Below are positions 44,285-53,295 of a DNA stretch of 64,000 nt, one piece after another. Each line of letters starts with the position of its first letter. The stretch's first letter is position 1. Below the pieces are notes generated by a model. It worked only from the letters and a program-made list of their open reading frames with translations, was not told the origin of the DNA and searched no databases. This DNA comes from Jeotgalicoccus psychrophilus DSM 19085 (GTDB taxonomy: Bacteria > Bacillota > Bacilli > Staphylococcales > Salinicoccaceae). The stretch is from NCBI RefSeq assembly GCF_000425845.1, contig NZ_AUEF01000001.1:248001-312000 (forward strand), read 5' to 3'. The position numbers were made by a program, and so were the translations under genes.

Positions 44285-46038
44285 TATACATTCTCTCCTT
44301 CATAATTGTTTAAGAATTGAAGTACTTTCATAAGCTTCTCATCGCCGCCTGCAACCGGACGCCAGTTGAACTGTACAACTTCTGCTCCGCTGTTTTCAAC
44401 AGCTTCAGTGAAGCTCTTAAGTCCGATATTAATAACGCTTGGGTTATTTGAAATCAGGCTCATCATCTTCTCGTCTACTGACAGATCTTCAGTGCCTTTA
44501 TCGAATGATTTCATTTCAGTTTCAGGCTGAGCCACTTTACCGCCGATTAATTCGATTGCTGTACGTACCATCTGATCGTTTGTATCACAGATTACCGCAC
44601 CCGCTTCTTCTAAAATCTGGCGCTGTTTATCATAACCTTGAGCATCTTTATCAGTACCGACTACAGTTGCAAGAACTACTAGTGAACGTTCTTCTGAAGC
44701 TGCTTTGTCAGTAATACGTTTGATTGTCGGCGCAAGTTCTGAAGCCATGTCAGCATGTGAACCGTAACCGATAACGTTGTCGAGCATAATTACTGCAGTA
44801 TCTTCTGAGTCAGCAGATGTTTCTAATGCTTCGATACGTTTTTCAGGGTCGATCATCGGGTGAGGTTTACCTTGAGTGTACATGTCATCACCAAGGTCGA
44901 TAACTTCGTGAGATGCTGATTTATAAGTGAAACCTTCATCTTTAATTTCTTCTTCACCAAGTGAATGTTTAATCATCATCGCTGCTTCACTCGCAAGCGT
45001 ACCGCCTGAGTAGTAAGCTTTAATGCCTTTTTGGTTTTCCTCAAAGTCAGCTTTAAGCCCGTCGATTGAAGTTGGAGTGAATTTAACCTCTTCACCATTT
45101 GACAGCTGAACTGATGCTACTGCTGCTTCTTCAAGAGTATAAGCGTGATAAATAGCTTCTTCCTGGTATTCAGGTTTAGCACCTAAGAATAGTGCAACAA
45201 CAGGTTTGTCGATGCTGCGCAGCAGGTTTTCTACTTTTTCCTGTACTTCTTTAGCCGGCGGCTTAGAAATTACAGTAATAACTTTAACTTTTGGATCCTG
45301 GTTTAACGCTTTAATGCTGTCAAGCATAGTAATCGCGCCGACTTCTGTTGATAAGTCACGCCCGCCTGTACCGATAGCGTTAGTTACACCTTTACCTAAA
45401 CGGTCAACAATTGTCGTAACTTCCTGGATTCCTGTACCTGATGCACCGACCACACCGATGTCGCCTTGTGCTACAGTGTTTGTGAATGCTAATGGCACGC
45501 TGTGGATAATACCAGTACCACAGTCAGGACCCATTACTAACAAGCCTTTTTCATGTGCAAGTTCTTTTAGACGAACTTCGTCTTCTTTAGGTACGTTATC
45601 ACTGAACATGAATACGTGCAGACCATTGCGAATTGCGTTTTCAGCTTCCATTGCAGCGTATGTGCCGGGAATTGAAATCATTGCAAGGTTTGGTTTGTTT
45701 GCAAGTTCAAGTGCGCGTTTCCAGTTGTGTGCTTCACTGCTTTTAGCTGAATCGTCAGAACCGCCGCCACCGGCAAGTTCAGTATCAACTGCTTCGTTTA
45801 CTTCATCAACTTTTGACTCGTCCGCAGTATCGACAACGATAACAATGTCGTTTGCACTTGCTGTTTCTAATTCCGGTGTACCAAGTCCTGCACCTTTAAA
45901 AATATCTTTGTTCGCAGGTGTTCCCATCATTACCGAAGCCTTGTCCACTCCGTCCATAGCGCTTAATTTTTGGCTCAAAAGCATTAATACGATAGAATCC
46001 TGATACGTATTTTCTTTAATAATTGTATATAACATCAT
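44284..46038 (-). CDS. allF: FdrA/AllF subunit of oxamate carbamoyltransferase
   Basis: This 584-residue protein is built like acyl-CoA synthetase/SucD fusions. It has a GVVGASGTGIQEVTTIVDRL nucleotide-binding segment, TGGRDLSTEVGAIT, and an ATP-citrate-lyase-like C-terminal half with DNVIGYGSHADMASELAP. FdrA is subunit AllF of oxamate carbamoyltransferase. It is somewhat longer than I recall for the E. coli protein. A GGAGG site precedes the two candidate ATGs (46038 and 46035). Confidence 0.9.
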   Translation of the reverse strand: MMLYTIIKENTYQDSIVLMLLSQKLSAMDGVDKASVMMGTPANKDIFKGAGLGTPELETASANDIVIVVDTADESKVDEVNEAVDTELAGGGGSDDSAKSSEAHNWKRALELANKPNLAMISIPGTYAAMEAENAIRNGLHVFMFSDNVPKEDEVRLKELAHEKGLLVMGPDCGTGIIHSVPLAFTNTVAQGDIGVVGASGTGIQEVTTIVDRLGKGVTNAIGTGGRDLSTEVGAITMLDSIKALNQDPKVKVITVISKPPAKEVQEKVENLLRSIDKPVVALFLGAKPEYQEEAIYHAYTLEEAAVASVQLSNGEEVKFTPTSIDGLKADFEENQKGIKAYYSGGTLASEAAMMIKHSLGEEEIKDEGFTYKSASHEVIDLGDDMYTQGKPHPMIDPEKRIEALETSADSEDTAVIMLDNVIGYGSHADMASELAPTIKRITDKAASEERSLVVLATVVGTDKDAQGYDKQRQILEEAGAVICDTNDQMVRTAIELIGGKVAQPETEMKSFDKGTEDLSVDEKMMSLISNNPSVINIGLKSFTEAVENSGAEVVQFNWRPVAGGDEKLMKVLQFLNNYEGENV

Positions 46039-46054
46039 TTACCTCCATTAATAT

Positions 46055-47104
46055 TTATTCTGCAAATCTATTTTTTCCGTGATAGCGATCAAAATGAATA
46101 TCGTCACTCACGAGGTAATCATATATTTCATCGACAATTTCGATGCCTTCTTCATCATACTTATCGGCACGCAGTTTACCGCGTTCGCCCGGATAATTGA
46201 CTTCAGTAAAACCTGGAGCCGGTGTCTGTTCTTTTAGTTCATCCAGCATTACAGAAAGCTGCTGTTTAAATGCATCGACATCTGTAAAGTATGCAGGGTT
46301 AATAACGATATGAAGCTGACCAAGCTGTCTGCCTGCAGATAAATCTTTGTACATACTGGAAACGTGGACACCGTGAGGAAGTCCCAGAAGACTGCCTGAC
46401 AGAATATCAACCATCATCATTAAACCGTAACCTTTCGGTCCTGCTACAGGAACGAGTGCGTGAACATCTCTTGAGTTCGTCGTCGGTTCACCCTTGTCGT
46501 TTACAGCCCATGTGTCCGGGATATCATTGCCTTTTGAACGTGCATCCAGCACTTTGCCCCATGCCTGCACCGTCGTTGCCATATCGAACGTAATAATACG
46601 CTCGTCATTTGTCGGTGCACTGAAAGCAATCGGGTTTGTACCAAAGTATGGATCCGTGCCGCCGAACGGCACAACCATTGGATCGGACTGGCAGACAGAA
46701 ATTGCCACCATATCCTGTTTTGCTGCTTCTTCAACGAAGTAACCGAGGGCGCCGGAATGAGAAATGTTCGTCATGCCGACGACAGCCACCCCGTTATCGC
46801 GTGCAATTTCAATCGCACGCTCCATACCCTGTTTTGCAACCTGATGGCCGGGACCGTTGTCACCGTCTAAAATCGCTGTCGATGGCCCTGTCTTTTCAAA
46901 TTTATATTCGGGATTGTTCGTAATGCCGCCCTTTGCAATACGTTCAGCATAATACTCAACGCGTACTGCACCGTGGGAATGAATGCCGCGGTGATCAGCA
47001 AATGTCAGTACATCACTAATATCAGCCGCTGCATCTTCTTTTAAGCCTGCTTTTTGAAGTTTATCTTTCATTAAATTGAATAGTTCTTCTTTTGACACGC
47101 GCAT
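46055..47104 (-). CDS. allD: Ureidoglycolate dehydrogenase, copy 2 (Ldh family)
   Basis: This 349-residue member of the malate/L-lactate dehydrogenase-like family oxidises ureidoglycolate to oxalurate with NAD. The family signature is FADHRGIHSHGAVRVEYY, and a cofactor region contains GTNPIAFSAP. It is closely similar to the gene immediately upstream. Both look intact, so either dosage or a changed specificity keeps both. Confidence 0.87.
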   Translation of the reverse strand: MRVSKEELFNLMKDKLQKAGLKEDAAADISDVLTFADHRGIHSHGAVRVEYYAERIAKGGITNNPEYKFEKTGPSTAILDGDNGPGHQVAKQGMERAIEIARDNGVAVVGMTNISHSGALGYFVEEAAKQDMVAISVCQSDPMVVPFGGTDPYFGTNPIAFSAPTNDERIITFDMATTVQAWGKVLDARSKGNDIPDTWAVNDKGEPTTNSRDVHALVPVAGPKGYGLMMMVDILSGSLLGLPHGVHVSSMYKDLSAGRQLGQLHIVINPAYFTDVDAFKQQLSVMLDELKEQTPAPGFTEVNYPGERGKLRADKYDEEGIEIVDEIYDYLVSDDIHFDRYHGKNRFAE

Positions 47105-47121
47105 TTACAAAACCTCACCTT

Positions 47122-48150
47122 TTAGTATGGTGTTTCCGATTTTAAAAATTCCATTATATCTTCCGGAATCGGAATGCCGTCTTTTTCATATTCTGCTTTT
47201 TGAGCTTCCATTAATTCACCAGGGTAGTATACCTGATCAAAGCCTGTTGCCGGTTTGTTCTCGTGAAGTTCATCAACCATCGTATCCATTTTTTCTTCCA
47301 TTGCTTCTCTTGAACTGAAGAAATCGGGGTTAATGACGAGGTGGAACTGTCCCAAGCGGCGGTATTCACTTAAGTCTTTGTACATACTTGAAACATGTTT
47401 ACCGTGATTTAAACCGAGCAGGCTGCCTGATAAAATGTCGACGATCATCATCAGACCGTAACCTTTCGGTCCTGCTACCGGAAGCAGTGCATTGACTGCG
47501 TACGGATCAGTTGTCGGGTTACCGTCTTTGTCAACCGCCCACGTATCCGGAATATCTTTATTTTTAGAGCGTGCATCGAGGATTTTACCCCAGGCCTGCA
47601 CTGTTGTTGCCATATCGAAAACAATCGGCGTATCGTTTTTACGCGGTGCCGCAAAAGCAATCGGGTTCGTACCGAAGTACGGTTCTGAACCGCCGAAAGG
47701 TACAACCATCGGATCGGACTGGCACATTGATAAAGCGACCATGCCCTCTTCAGCTGCTTTTTGCACGAAGTAGCCGATAGCGCCCGAGTGACTCATTTCG
47801 CTCACACCGACTGCACCGATACCTGATTCTTTAGCGAGTTTAATCGCTTCTTCCATCGCTTCGTAAGCAACGTAGTGACCGAGTGCGTTATCGCCGTGAT
47901 ATATACCTGTTGACGGGCCTGTTTTCTCAAACTTAAGCTCCGGATCGTTATTGAATCCGCCTTTTGCACTGCGTTCCGAGTAATACTGCATACGGACTGA
48001 ACCGTGGGAGTGAATACCGCGCTCATCTGCCCACACGAGGACGTCTGCCGCACGGTCTGCAAATATGTCCGGCACGCCATTCAGCATCAGTTTTTCTTTA
48101 AATAAACCGCGGAGTTCTGATGAATTCGAAATTACTAGATTTTCTGACAT
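47122..48150 (-). CDS. allD: Ureidoglycolate dehydrogenase, copy 1 (Ldh family)
   Basis: This 342-residue protein has WADERGIHSHGSVRMQYYSE, GTNPIAFAAP and the shared PKGYGLMMIVDILSGSLLGL region, the same family as its downstream neighbour. It lies between allE and the second copy. One copy is expected to be the true AllD. The other could act on a related 2-hydroxyacid. Confidence 0.87.
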   Translation of the reverse strand: MSENLVISNSSELRGLFKEKLMLNGVPDIFADRAADVLVWADERGIHSHGSVRMQYYSERSAKGGFNNDPELKFEKTGPSTGIYHGDNALGHYVAYEAMEEAIKLAKESGIGAVGVSEMSHSGAIGYFVQKAAEEGMVALSMCQSDPMVVPFGGSEPYFGTNPIAFAAPRKNDTPIVFDMATTVQAWGKILDARSKNKDIPDTWAVDKDGNPTTDPYAVNALLPVAGPKGYGLMMIVDILSGSLLGLNHGKHVSSMYKDLSEYRRLGQFHLVINPDFFSSREAMEEKMDTMVDELHENKPATGFDQVYYPGELMEAQKAEYEKDGIPIPEDIMEFLKSETPY

Positions 48151-48174
48151 TTCATTGCCTCCTGAATAGGTGAA

Positions 48175-48966
48175 TTAGATTTCAACGTCTCTGTTAGCAT
48201 CTTTAGAGTAAATATATGAGAATGACTCATCAAGACCAACTGCATAAGTTGCCTGTAATGCATAAGCACCCATGAAGATGTAGTCGCCTTTATCAACCGG
48301 CATCCAGTTGTTATCAAGGTTGTACATTCCGCGTCCGCTTAATACGTAAGCACCGTGCTCTTGTACGTGTGTTTCGATATAACCATGTGAAGCACCTGGT
48401 TTAAATGACAGGATGTGGAAGTTCATGTCGTATGCTATGTCTGCAGGTAGTAAATCCTGTACAAGCACTTCGTCCATGCCTTCGTAAGCTTTAGCCTGAA
48501 TGTCGTTTACATTGCCTGTAACGATTTCCGGTTTGCCCACATTTTTAGCTTCCTGGTAACGTTTCTTGTAAAGGAACAGGCGGCTGTCTTCACCGTTATT
48601 GCTGTTCACGAAAGTAAGTTCTAAGTGAGGCGGCACGTAGATATATCCACCTTCTGACAGTTCGAAAGATTCCCCGTCAACTGTTGCAGTTACGTTTCCG
48701 TATACTACATACATGAAAGTTTGGACGCCGTCTCCGCCGAAGCCTTGAGTGTTTCCACCCTGGTTTTTAACTGTTACAAGGTAGTCAACAAAACGTGCAC
48801 CCATGCGCGGTGAACCTAAGATTGACATATCGCAGTCATCGAAGCCTGGTACTACGTTATTTACAAGACCATCCGGAGTAACTACAGCGTAGTCTCCTTT
48901 TTTAATGATTGAACGTGTTTCAAGTAATCCTTCTCTGTATCCTTGCTGGTGGTTTAAGTAACCCAT
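48175..48966 (-). CDS. allE: (S)-ureidoglycine aminohydrolase
   Basis: This 263-residue bicupin manganese enzyme releases ammonia from (S)-ureidoglycine to give (S)-ureidoglycolate. The C-terminal cupin shows the expected metal ligands: Glu and His in YIETHVQEHGAYVLSG and a later Gln in ALQATY. The length is normal. It follows allC by 40 bp, matching pathway order. Confidence 0.93.
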   Translation of the reverse strand: MGYLNHQQGYREGLLETRSIIKKGDYAVVTPDGLVNNVVPGFDDCDMSILGSPRMGARFVDYLVTVKNQGGNTQGFGGDGVQTFMYVVYGNVTATVDGESFELSEGGYIYVPPHLELTFVNSNNGEDSRLFLYKKRYQEAKNVGKPEIVTGNVNDIQAKAYEGMDEVLVQDLLPADIAYDMNFHILSFKPGASHGYIETHVQEHGAYVLSGRGMYNLDNNWMPVDKGDYIFMGAYALQATYAVGLDESFSYIYSKDANRDVEI

Positions 48967-49006
48967 TTTAAAATCTCCCTTTCTTTATATCCAATTTTTT
49001 TATCGA

Positions 49007-50251
49007 TTAATACGCTAATTTGTAAAGTGTTTCTGCCAGTACTTCAATACCTTTAACGAGATCTTCAACATCAGTTTCTTCTTCGACGTTATGAGAAATA
49101 CCGCCGATTGACGGAACGAAAATCATTCCCGTCGGCATGTAGCCTGCGAAAATCTGTGAATCGTGGCCGGCACCTGAAGGCATAACTTTATAAGAACCGC
49201 CTGCAACTTTTTCAGCTGACTCTTCGATCATATTAACGATTGAATCATCCATTAATGCAGGTGACTGTTCCATCCATAAGTTAATATCTGCTGTGATACC
49301 GTATTTGTCTGAAACTTCGTTAATTGTTGCTTCTACCGTCTTAGCAAATGAATTCAGTTCAGCTTCGTCGATGTGACGTGTATCTATAGAGAATTCAACT
49401 TCACCAGGTACAACGTTAACTACGCCGGGAACCGGTTTGACACTGCCGAAAGTTACAACTAGCGGGTCACCGATTTCACGCGCTTTTTGCACAAGCGTCT
49501 GTGCAATTTCAGTAAATGCTACAACCGCATCTTTACGGTAGCCCATCGGTGTAGTACCTGCATGGTTCGCTTCACCTTTTAAGTTAATTGTGTAGCGTTT
49601 TTGACCAACAATACCAGTAACGACACCAATTTGTTTTTCTTCTTTTTCTAAAATCTGTCCCTGCTCGATATGAACTTCAACGAACGCTTTAATATCATCG
49701 CGCACTTTATCGTCTGTTTTAAAATCAAAACCTGACTCTTTCATTGCGTCGACAAATTTAATTCCTTCGCCGTCAACGATATCTTTAACATCGTCGTTGT
49801 TCTGCAGGTTAAAGAAGTTTTTAACACCCCAGAAAGTATAAGGGAAACGCGAACCTTCTTCTTCGGCAATCGACAGTACTTCAATCGTGCGTTTCGGCTG
49901 GCCGTATTTTTCTTTCAAGTAAAGTGTTGCGACGAGGGCGCTTAGAACCCCGAACTGTCCGTCCAGATGACCGCCTTCAGTCACGGTATCGATGTGCGAC
50001 CCGCTCATGATTGTTTCGTCAGGTTTTTCACTGCCGATGAGGCGGCCGGATACGTTACCGACTGCATCGCTTGAAACTTCGAGTCCGTTCTCTTTGAAGA
50101 TGGCCTGCAGTGCATTGACCGCTTCGCGCCATTCTTCAGAATATAGTAATCGTGTAATACCGCGGGGCTCAAGACCGCCGTATCTTGTAAACTGTTTATC
50201 CAGTTCTAGAAAGGTTTCACGAATATCCATTGTTTTATCCACTCCACTCAT
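49007..50251 (-). CDS. allC: Allantoate amidohydrolase
   Basis: This 414-residue M20-family metal enzyme hydrolyses allantoate to ureidoglycine, ammonia and CO2. Metal-site motifs are GSHIDTVTEGGHLDGQFG, AEEEGSRFPYTFWG, VEVHIEQGQIL and the final SIGGISHNVEEE. It is the first gene of the eight-gene operon. The start is uncertain: ATG 50251 has a weak site, while ATG 50230 (MDIRETFLELDKQF) has GGAG 11 bp upstream. Confidence 0.9.
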   Translation of the reverse strand: MSGVDKTMDIRETFLELDKQFTRYGGLEPRGITRLLYSEEWREAVNALQAIFKENGLEVSSDAVGNVSGRLIGSEKPDETIMSGSHIDTVTEGGHLDGQFGVLSALVATLYLKEKYGQPKRTIEVLSIAEEEGSRFPYTFWGVKNFFNLQNNDDVKDIVDGEGIKFVDAMKESGFDFKTDDKVRDDIKAFVEVHIEQGQILEKEEKQIGVVTGIVGQKRYTINLKGEANHAGTTPMGYRKDAVVAFTEIAQTLVQKAREIGDPLVVTFGSVKPVPGVVNVVPGEVEFSIDTRHIDEAELNSFAKTVEATINEVSDKYGITADINLWMEQSPALMDDSIVNMIEESAEKVAGGSYKVMPSGAGHDSQIFAGYMPTGMIFVPSIGGISHNVEEETDVEDLVKGIEVLAETLYKLAY

Positions 50252-50404
50252 TTTATTTCACTTATAATTATAGATTTAATTACCGCCTGAGGCATTGACA
50301 GTTCTAACAATCATCCCTCTTGGAATTATTCACTTTAGACAAATACAGAAAAATTCATTACACTGTATAATAGTACAAGTAAATAAAGGAGGTTTTCACA
50401 AGCC

Positions 50405-51226
50405 ATGAACACAGTAACGATAAAAGAAACTGACACTTATACGCTCAACGGTGATCTGTATGAAAGCACCGCCGATAATGAATCAGATGTACTTGGTACA
50501 TTAATTTATTTACACGGCGGCGGCCTTGTATTCGGAGAAAGAACAGACCTCCCTTCAGAATATATAGAAGTACTCAGACGTAAATTTAACGTATTAACGG
50601 TAGATTACAGATTAGCGCCGGAAGCTAATATCGATGATATTTTTACCGACTTACATCACATATATCACTTCGCAGCATCTATGAAACACGATGATATTTA
50701 TATCATGGGCAGATCCGCCGGCGGATACTTAAGTTTAATCACTGCCCGTGACTATGACATCGCCGGTGTGATTGACTTCTACGGCTATTTCAACTTTACG
50801 CACAGCGATTTTAATTACCTTCCGCACGATCAAAAACATTTATCAAATATGCTGACAGAAGAGCTGGCTTCTAATAATGTGCGCGATTATGCGACTGTAA
50901 GTGAGTCACCCGATCCCCGCTATCTGCTCTATTTATACTATCGTCATGCTGGTAATTGGCATGAGCAGCTCGGAATCGATATTGAATCCGATAAATACCG
51001 GCTGACAAATGAAGATATTGCCGCACTGCCTCCGGTATTTGTTGTGCACGCAAAAGGTGATCCCGATGTGCCTGTCTTTTTCAGCAGAAAGCTGAAGAAA
51101 ACTGCACCCGTTACTGAGTTCATCGAAGTCGATACTGTGATACACAACTTCGACCAGGAAGTCAGTTCGGAAAACATCGCGATTTACGAACGCGCTGTTG
51201 AATTTATGGTAGAACAGACGAAATAG
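50405..51226 (+). CDS. Alpha/beta hydrolase (HSL-like)
   Basis: This 273-residue cytoplasmic hydrolase has the oxyanion motif YLHGGGLVFGE, nucleophile elbow MGRSAGGYL, an acid in GDPDVPVF and a histidine in VIHNFDQE, so the catalytic triad is complete. It diverges from allC across 153 bp and reads behind AAGGAGG. The position suggests a role with allantoin-derived or related amides or esters, but no family assignment supports a substrate. Confidence 0.75.
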   Translation: MNTVTIKETDTYTLNGDLYESTADNESDVLGTLIYLHGGGLVFGERTDLPSEYIEVLRRKFNVLTVDYRLAPEANIDDIFTDLHHIYHFAASMKHDDIYIMGRSAGGYLSLITARDYDIAGVIDFYGYFNFTHSDFNYLPHDQKHLSNMLTEELASNNVRDYATVSESPDPRYLLYLYYRHAGNWHEQLGIDIESDKYRLTNEDIAALPPVFVVHAKGDPDVPVFFSRKLKKTAPVTEFIEVDTVIHNFDQEVSSENIAIYERAVEFMVEQTK

Positions 51227-51243
51227 ATATTATTTGGATTGAG

Positions 51244-51271
51244 AGCATCGGCACATGGCCGGTGCTTTTTG
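51244..51271 (+). terminator. Terminator of the hydrolase gene
   Basis: AGCATCGGC / GCCGGTGCT around ACATG is followed by TTTT. Confidence 0.88.
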
Positions 51272-51285
51272 TGTTTGGGTGAACC

Positions 51286-51630
51286 GGATTACCTCGTTAA
51301 CTTTACATCGTAAACCAAACGCTCTCGGACTACCATGTTAAAAGCACATCGTAAACCAAACGTTCCCGGACTACCATGTCAGAAGCACATCGTAAACCAA
51401 ACGCTCTCGGACTACCATGTTAAAAGCACATCGTAATCCAAACGCTCCCGGACTACCATGTTAAAAGCACATCGTAATCCAAACGCTCCCGGACTACCAT
51501 GTTAAAAGCACATCGTAAACCAAACGCTCCCGGACTACCATGTCAGAAGCACATCGTAAACCAAACGTTCCCGGACTACCATGTTAAAAGCACATCGTAA
51601 TCCAAACGCTCCCGGACTACCTCGTGCAAC
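51286..51630. repeat. 41-bp tandem array A6 (8.4 units)
   Basis: Units start at 51286, 51327, 51368, 51409, 51450, 51491, 51532, 51573 and 51614. The core ACCATGT-TAAAAGC-ACATCGTAAACC is the same family as array A5, and the connector is GCTCCCGGAC. Units alternate between TTAAAAGC and TCAGAAGC variants. It fills the spacer between the convergent hydrolase and allB genes. Confidence 0.97.
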
Positions 51631-51652
51631 GAATGGAGACATCCAACCTCAC

Positions 51653-51687
51653 AAAAAGCACCACGCAATCAAAAATTGCGTGGTGCT
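51653..51687 (-). terminator. Terminator of allB
   Basis: On the minus strand, AGCACCACGCAAT / ATTGCGTGGTGCT is followed by TTTTT. Confidence 0.93.
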
Positions 51688-51695
51688 CCCTTTAA

Positions 51696-53063
51696 TTATT
51701 TATAAAATTTACCGATTTTAACGTCGCTTACACCGTTTTCAAGTGAATAGATTTCTTCACCGCGTAAAATTGTACCGGCAACCTGTGCACCGATTTCACG
51801 TCCAATATACGGACTGATTTTATTGCGGTATTCTAATTCTTCTTTTTCTACTGTGTAAGATGAGTCACCTTTAATCAGCACGAAGTCAGCGTCGTATCCG
51901 ACTTCGATACGGCCTTTTCCTTCAAGGTCAAAGCGTGCTGCAACGTTCGTCGCAATAATGTCAGAGAATTGCACAAGTGACATACCACGTTTTTGAACTG
52001 CTTCATCAAACAGCATATCTACGTTGTTCTGGATTCCTGAAATTCCGCCCCATGCTTCAAATGCATTGTCCGTATCTTTTAAATCCGGTGTACATGGTGA
52101 GTGGTCACTTGTAACGAACATTACCTTGCCGTCAAATACGCGTTCCCACATTCCTTCAAGACGCGATTTTTCACGGATTGGCGGTGAACATTTAACTACC
52201 GGTCCGATATCATCAAGTTCTTCTTTGTAGAAATATAAATAATGAGTACAAGTTTCGCATGTAATATCTACACCGTCGTTTGCTGCTTCATTAATTAAAT
52301 CAATACCTTCAGCACATGCAACGTGTACGATGTGCACGCGGCAGCCAGTTTCACGTGCGAATAAAATGATTTTCTGAATGGGTTCAATTTCAGTGAAGAC
52401 AGGACGTGAGTCTACATAAGCTGCAAGTGATGTTTCACCGCGCTCCTGTGCAAGTTGTCCTAATTTATCTGTAATTGGACCGTTTTCAGCATGGATTGAT
52501 AAAAGTTTGCCAGTCTTAGCGATTTGACGCATTCCTTCATATAAAGAGTAGTCATCGACATTCATAAAGTCGCCTTCGATTGAACGGTCTCCTGCTGTCG
52601 CAACAAATGCTTTATATGCAACAACTCCGTTGTCGTCCAGTTCCTGAATACCGCCGTTAAGGTTAAATGGCACTAATCCGCCGTAGCTGTATACATCGAC
52701 AGATAGTTTATCGTCACCCGCATCGAATTTCGTCTGAATTGACTCAGCATCGACAGTTGCCGGTATTTGGTTTAAAGGCATTTCGATAAATGAAGTCACT
52801 CCGCCTTTCGCTGATGCACGCGTTCCTGTATCGTACCCTTCCCAGTGATCGCGAATACTGCCGCCGGGCTCACTGATATGTACGTGAGCATCAATCATAC
52901 CCGGCGATACGATTAAACCTTCAGCATCGACAACACGGGCATCGCCTGCATCAATATTTGTACCGATAGATGCGATTTTTCCGTCCGTTACACCGATATC
53001 AACATTTTTTTCTCCACCCGGTAAAATTACCAGACCATTTTTTATAACTAAATCAAAAGCCAT
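51696..53063 (-). CDS. allB: Allantoinase
   Basis: This 455-residue cyclic amidohydrolase opens the allantoin ring to give allantoate. Metal and catalytic motifs are DAHVHISEPG, a carbamylation-type lysine in VVAYKAFVATAGD, SIHAENG, HIVHVACAEG and VTSDHSPCTP. It is a separate transcription unit from the main operon, divergent from pucR, so the two probably share control from the 232-bp spacer. Confidence 0.93.
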   Translation of the reverse strand: MAFDLVIKNGLVILPGGEKNVDIGVTDGKIASIGTNIDAGDARVVDAEGLIVSPGMIDAHVHISEPGGSIRDHWEGYDTGTRASAKGGVTSFIEMPLNQIPATVDAESIQTKFDAGDDKLSVDVYSYGGLVPFNLNGGIQELDDNGVVAYKAFVATAGDRSIEGDFMNVDDYSLYEGMRQIAKTGKLLSIHAENGPITDKLGQLAQERGETSLAAYVDSRPVFTEIEPIQKIILFARETGCRVHIVHVACAEGIDLINEAANDGVDITCETCTHYLYFYKEELDDIGPVVKCSPPIREKSRLEGMWERVFDGKVMFVTSDHSPCTPDLKDTDNAFEAWGGISGIQNNVDMLFDEAVQKRGMSLVQFSDIIATNVAARFDLEGKGRIEVGYDADFVLIKGDSSYTVEKEELEYRNKISPYIGREIGAQVAGTILRGEEIYSLENGVSDVKIGKFYK

Positions 53064-53165
53064 TTATAATTCCTCCTGACCATTCTGTAAAAACGTAAAG
53101 TCTCAATCAGCTGTCTGTATACTTTACCCCTAACTAGGTGAGCAAAACGCACAGCCGGTTATTTA

Positions 53166-53178
53166 TATTTACGTTTTA
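53166..53178. promoter_or_regulatory. Repeated TTTACGTTTT motif, candidate regulator site
   Basis: The 13-mer TATTTACGTTTTA occurs here, in the allB-pucR spacer, and again at 54960-54972 between pucR and the MFS gene. AAAACGTAAA occurs in the opposite sense at about 53088-53097. The repetition only around pathway genes suggests an operator. It does not match the B. subtilis PucR box that I recall. Confidence 0.35.
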
Positions 53179-53295
53179 ATTATTATTAGTGTACTATTAT
53201 ATGAGGAAATAAATATAGTTAAAATATTATGTCTGATTATTAAATTTGTGCATTTTGTACAAATTTTTATAGATAGGATTTTAGGTGATGAATAA

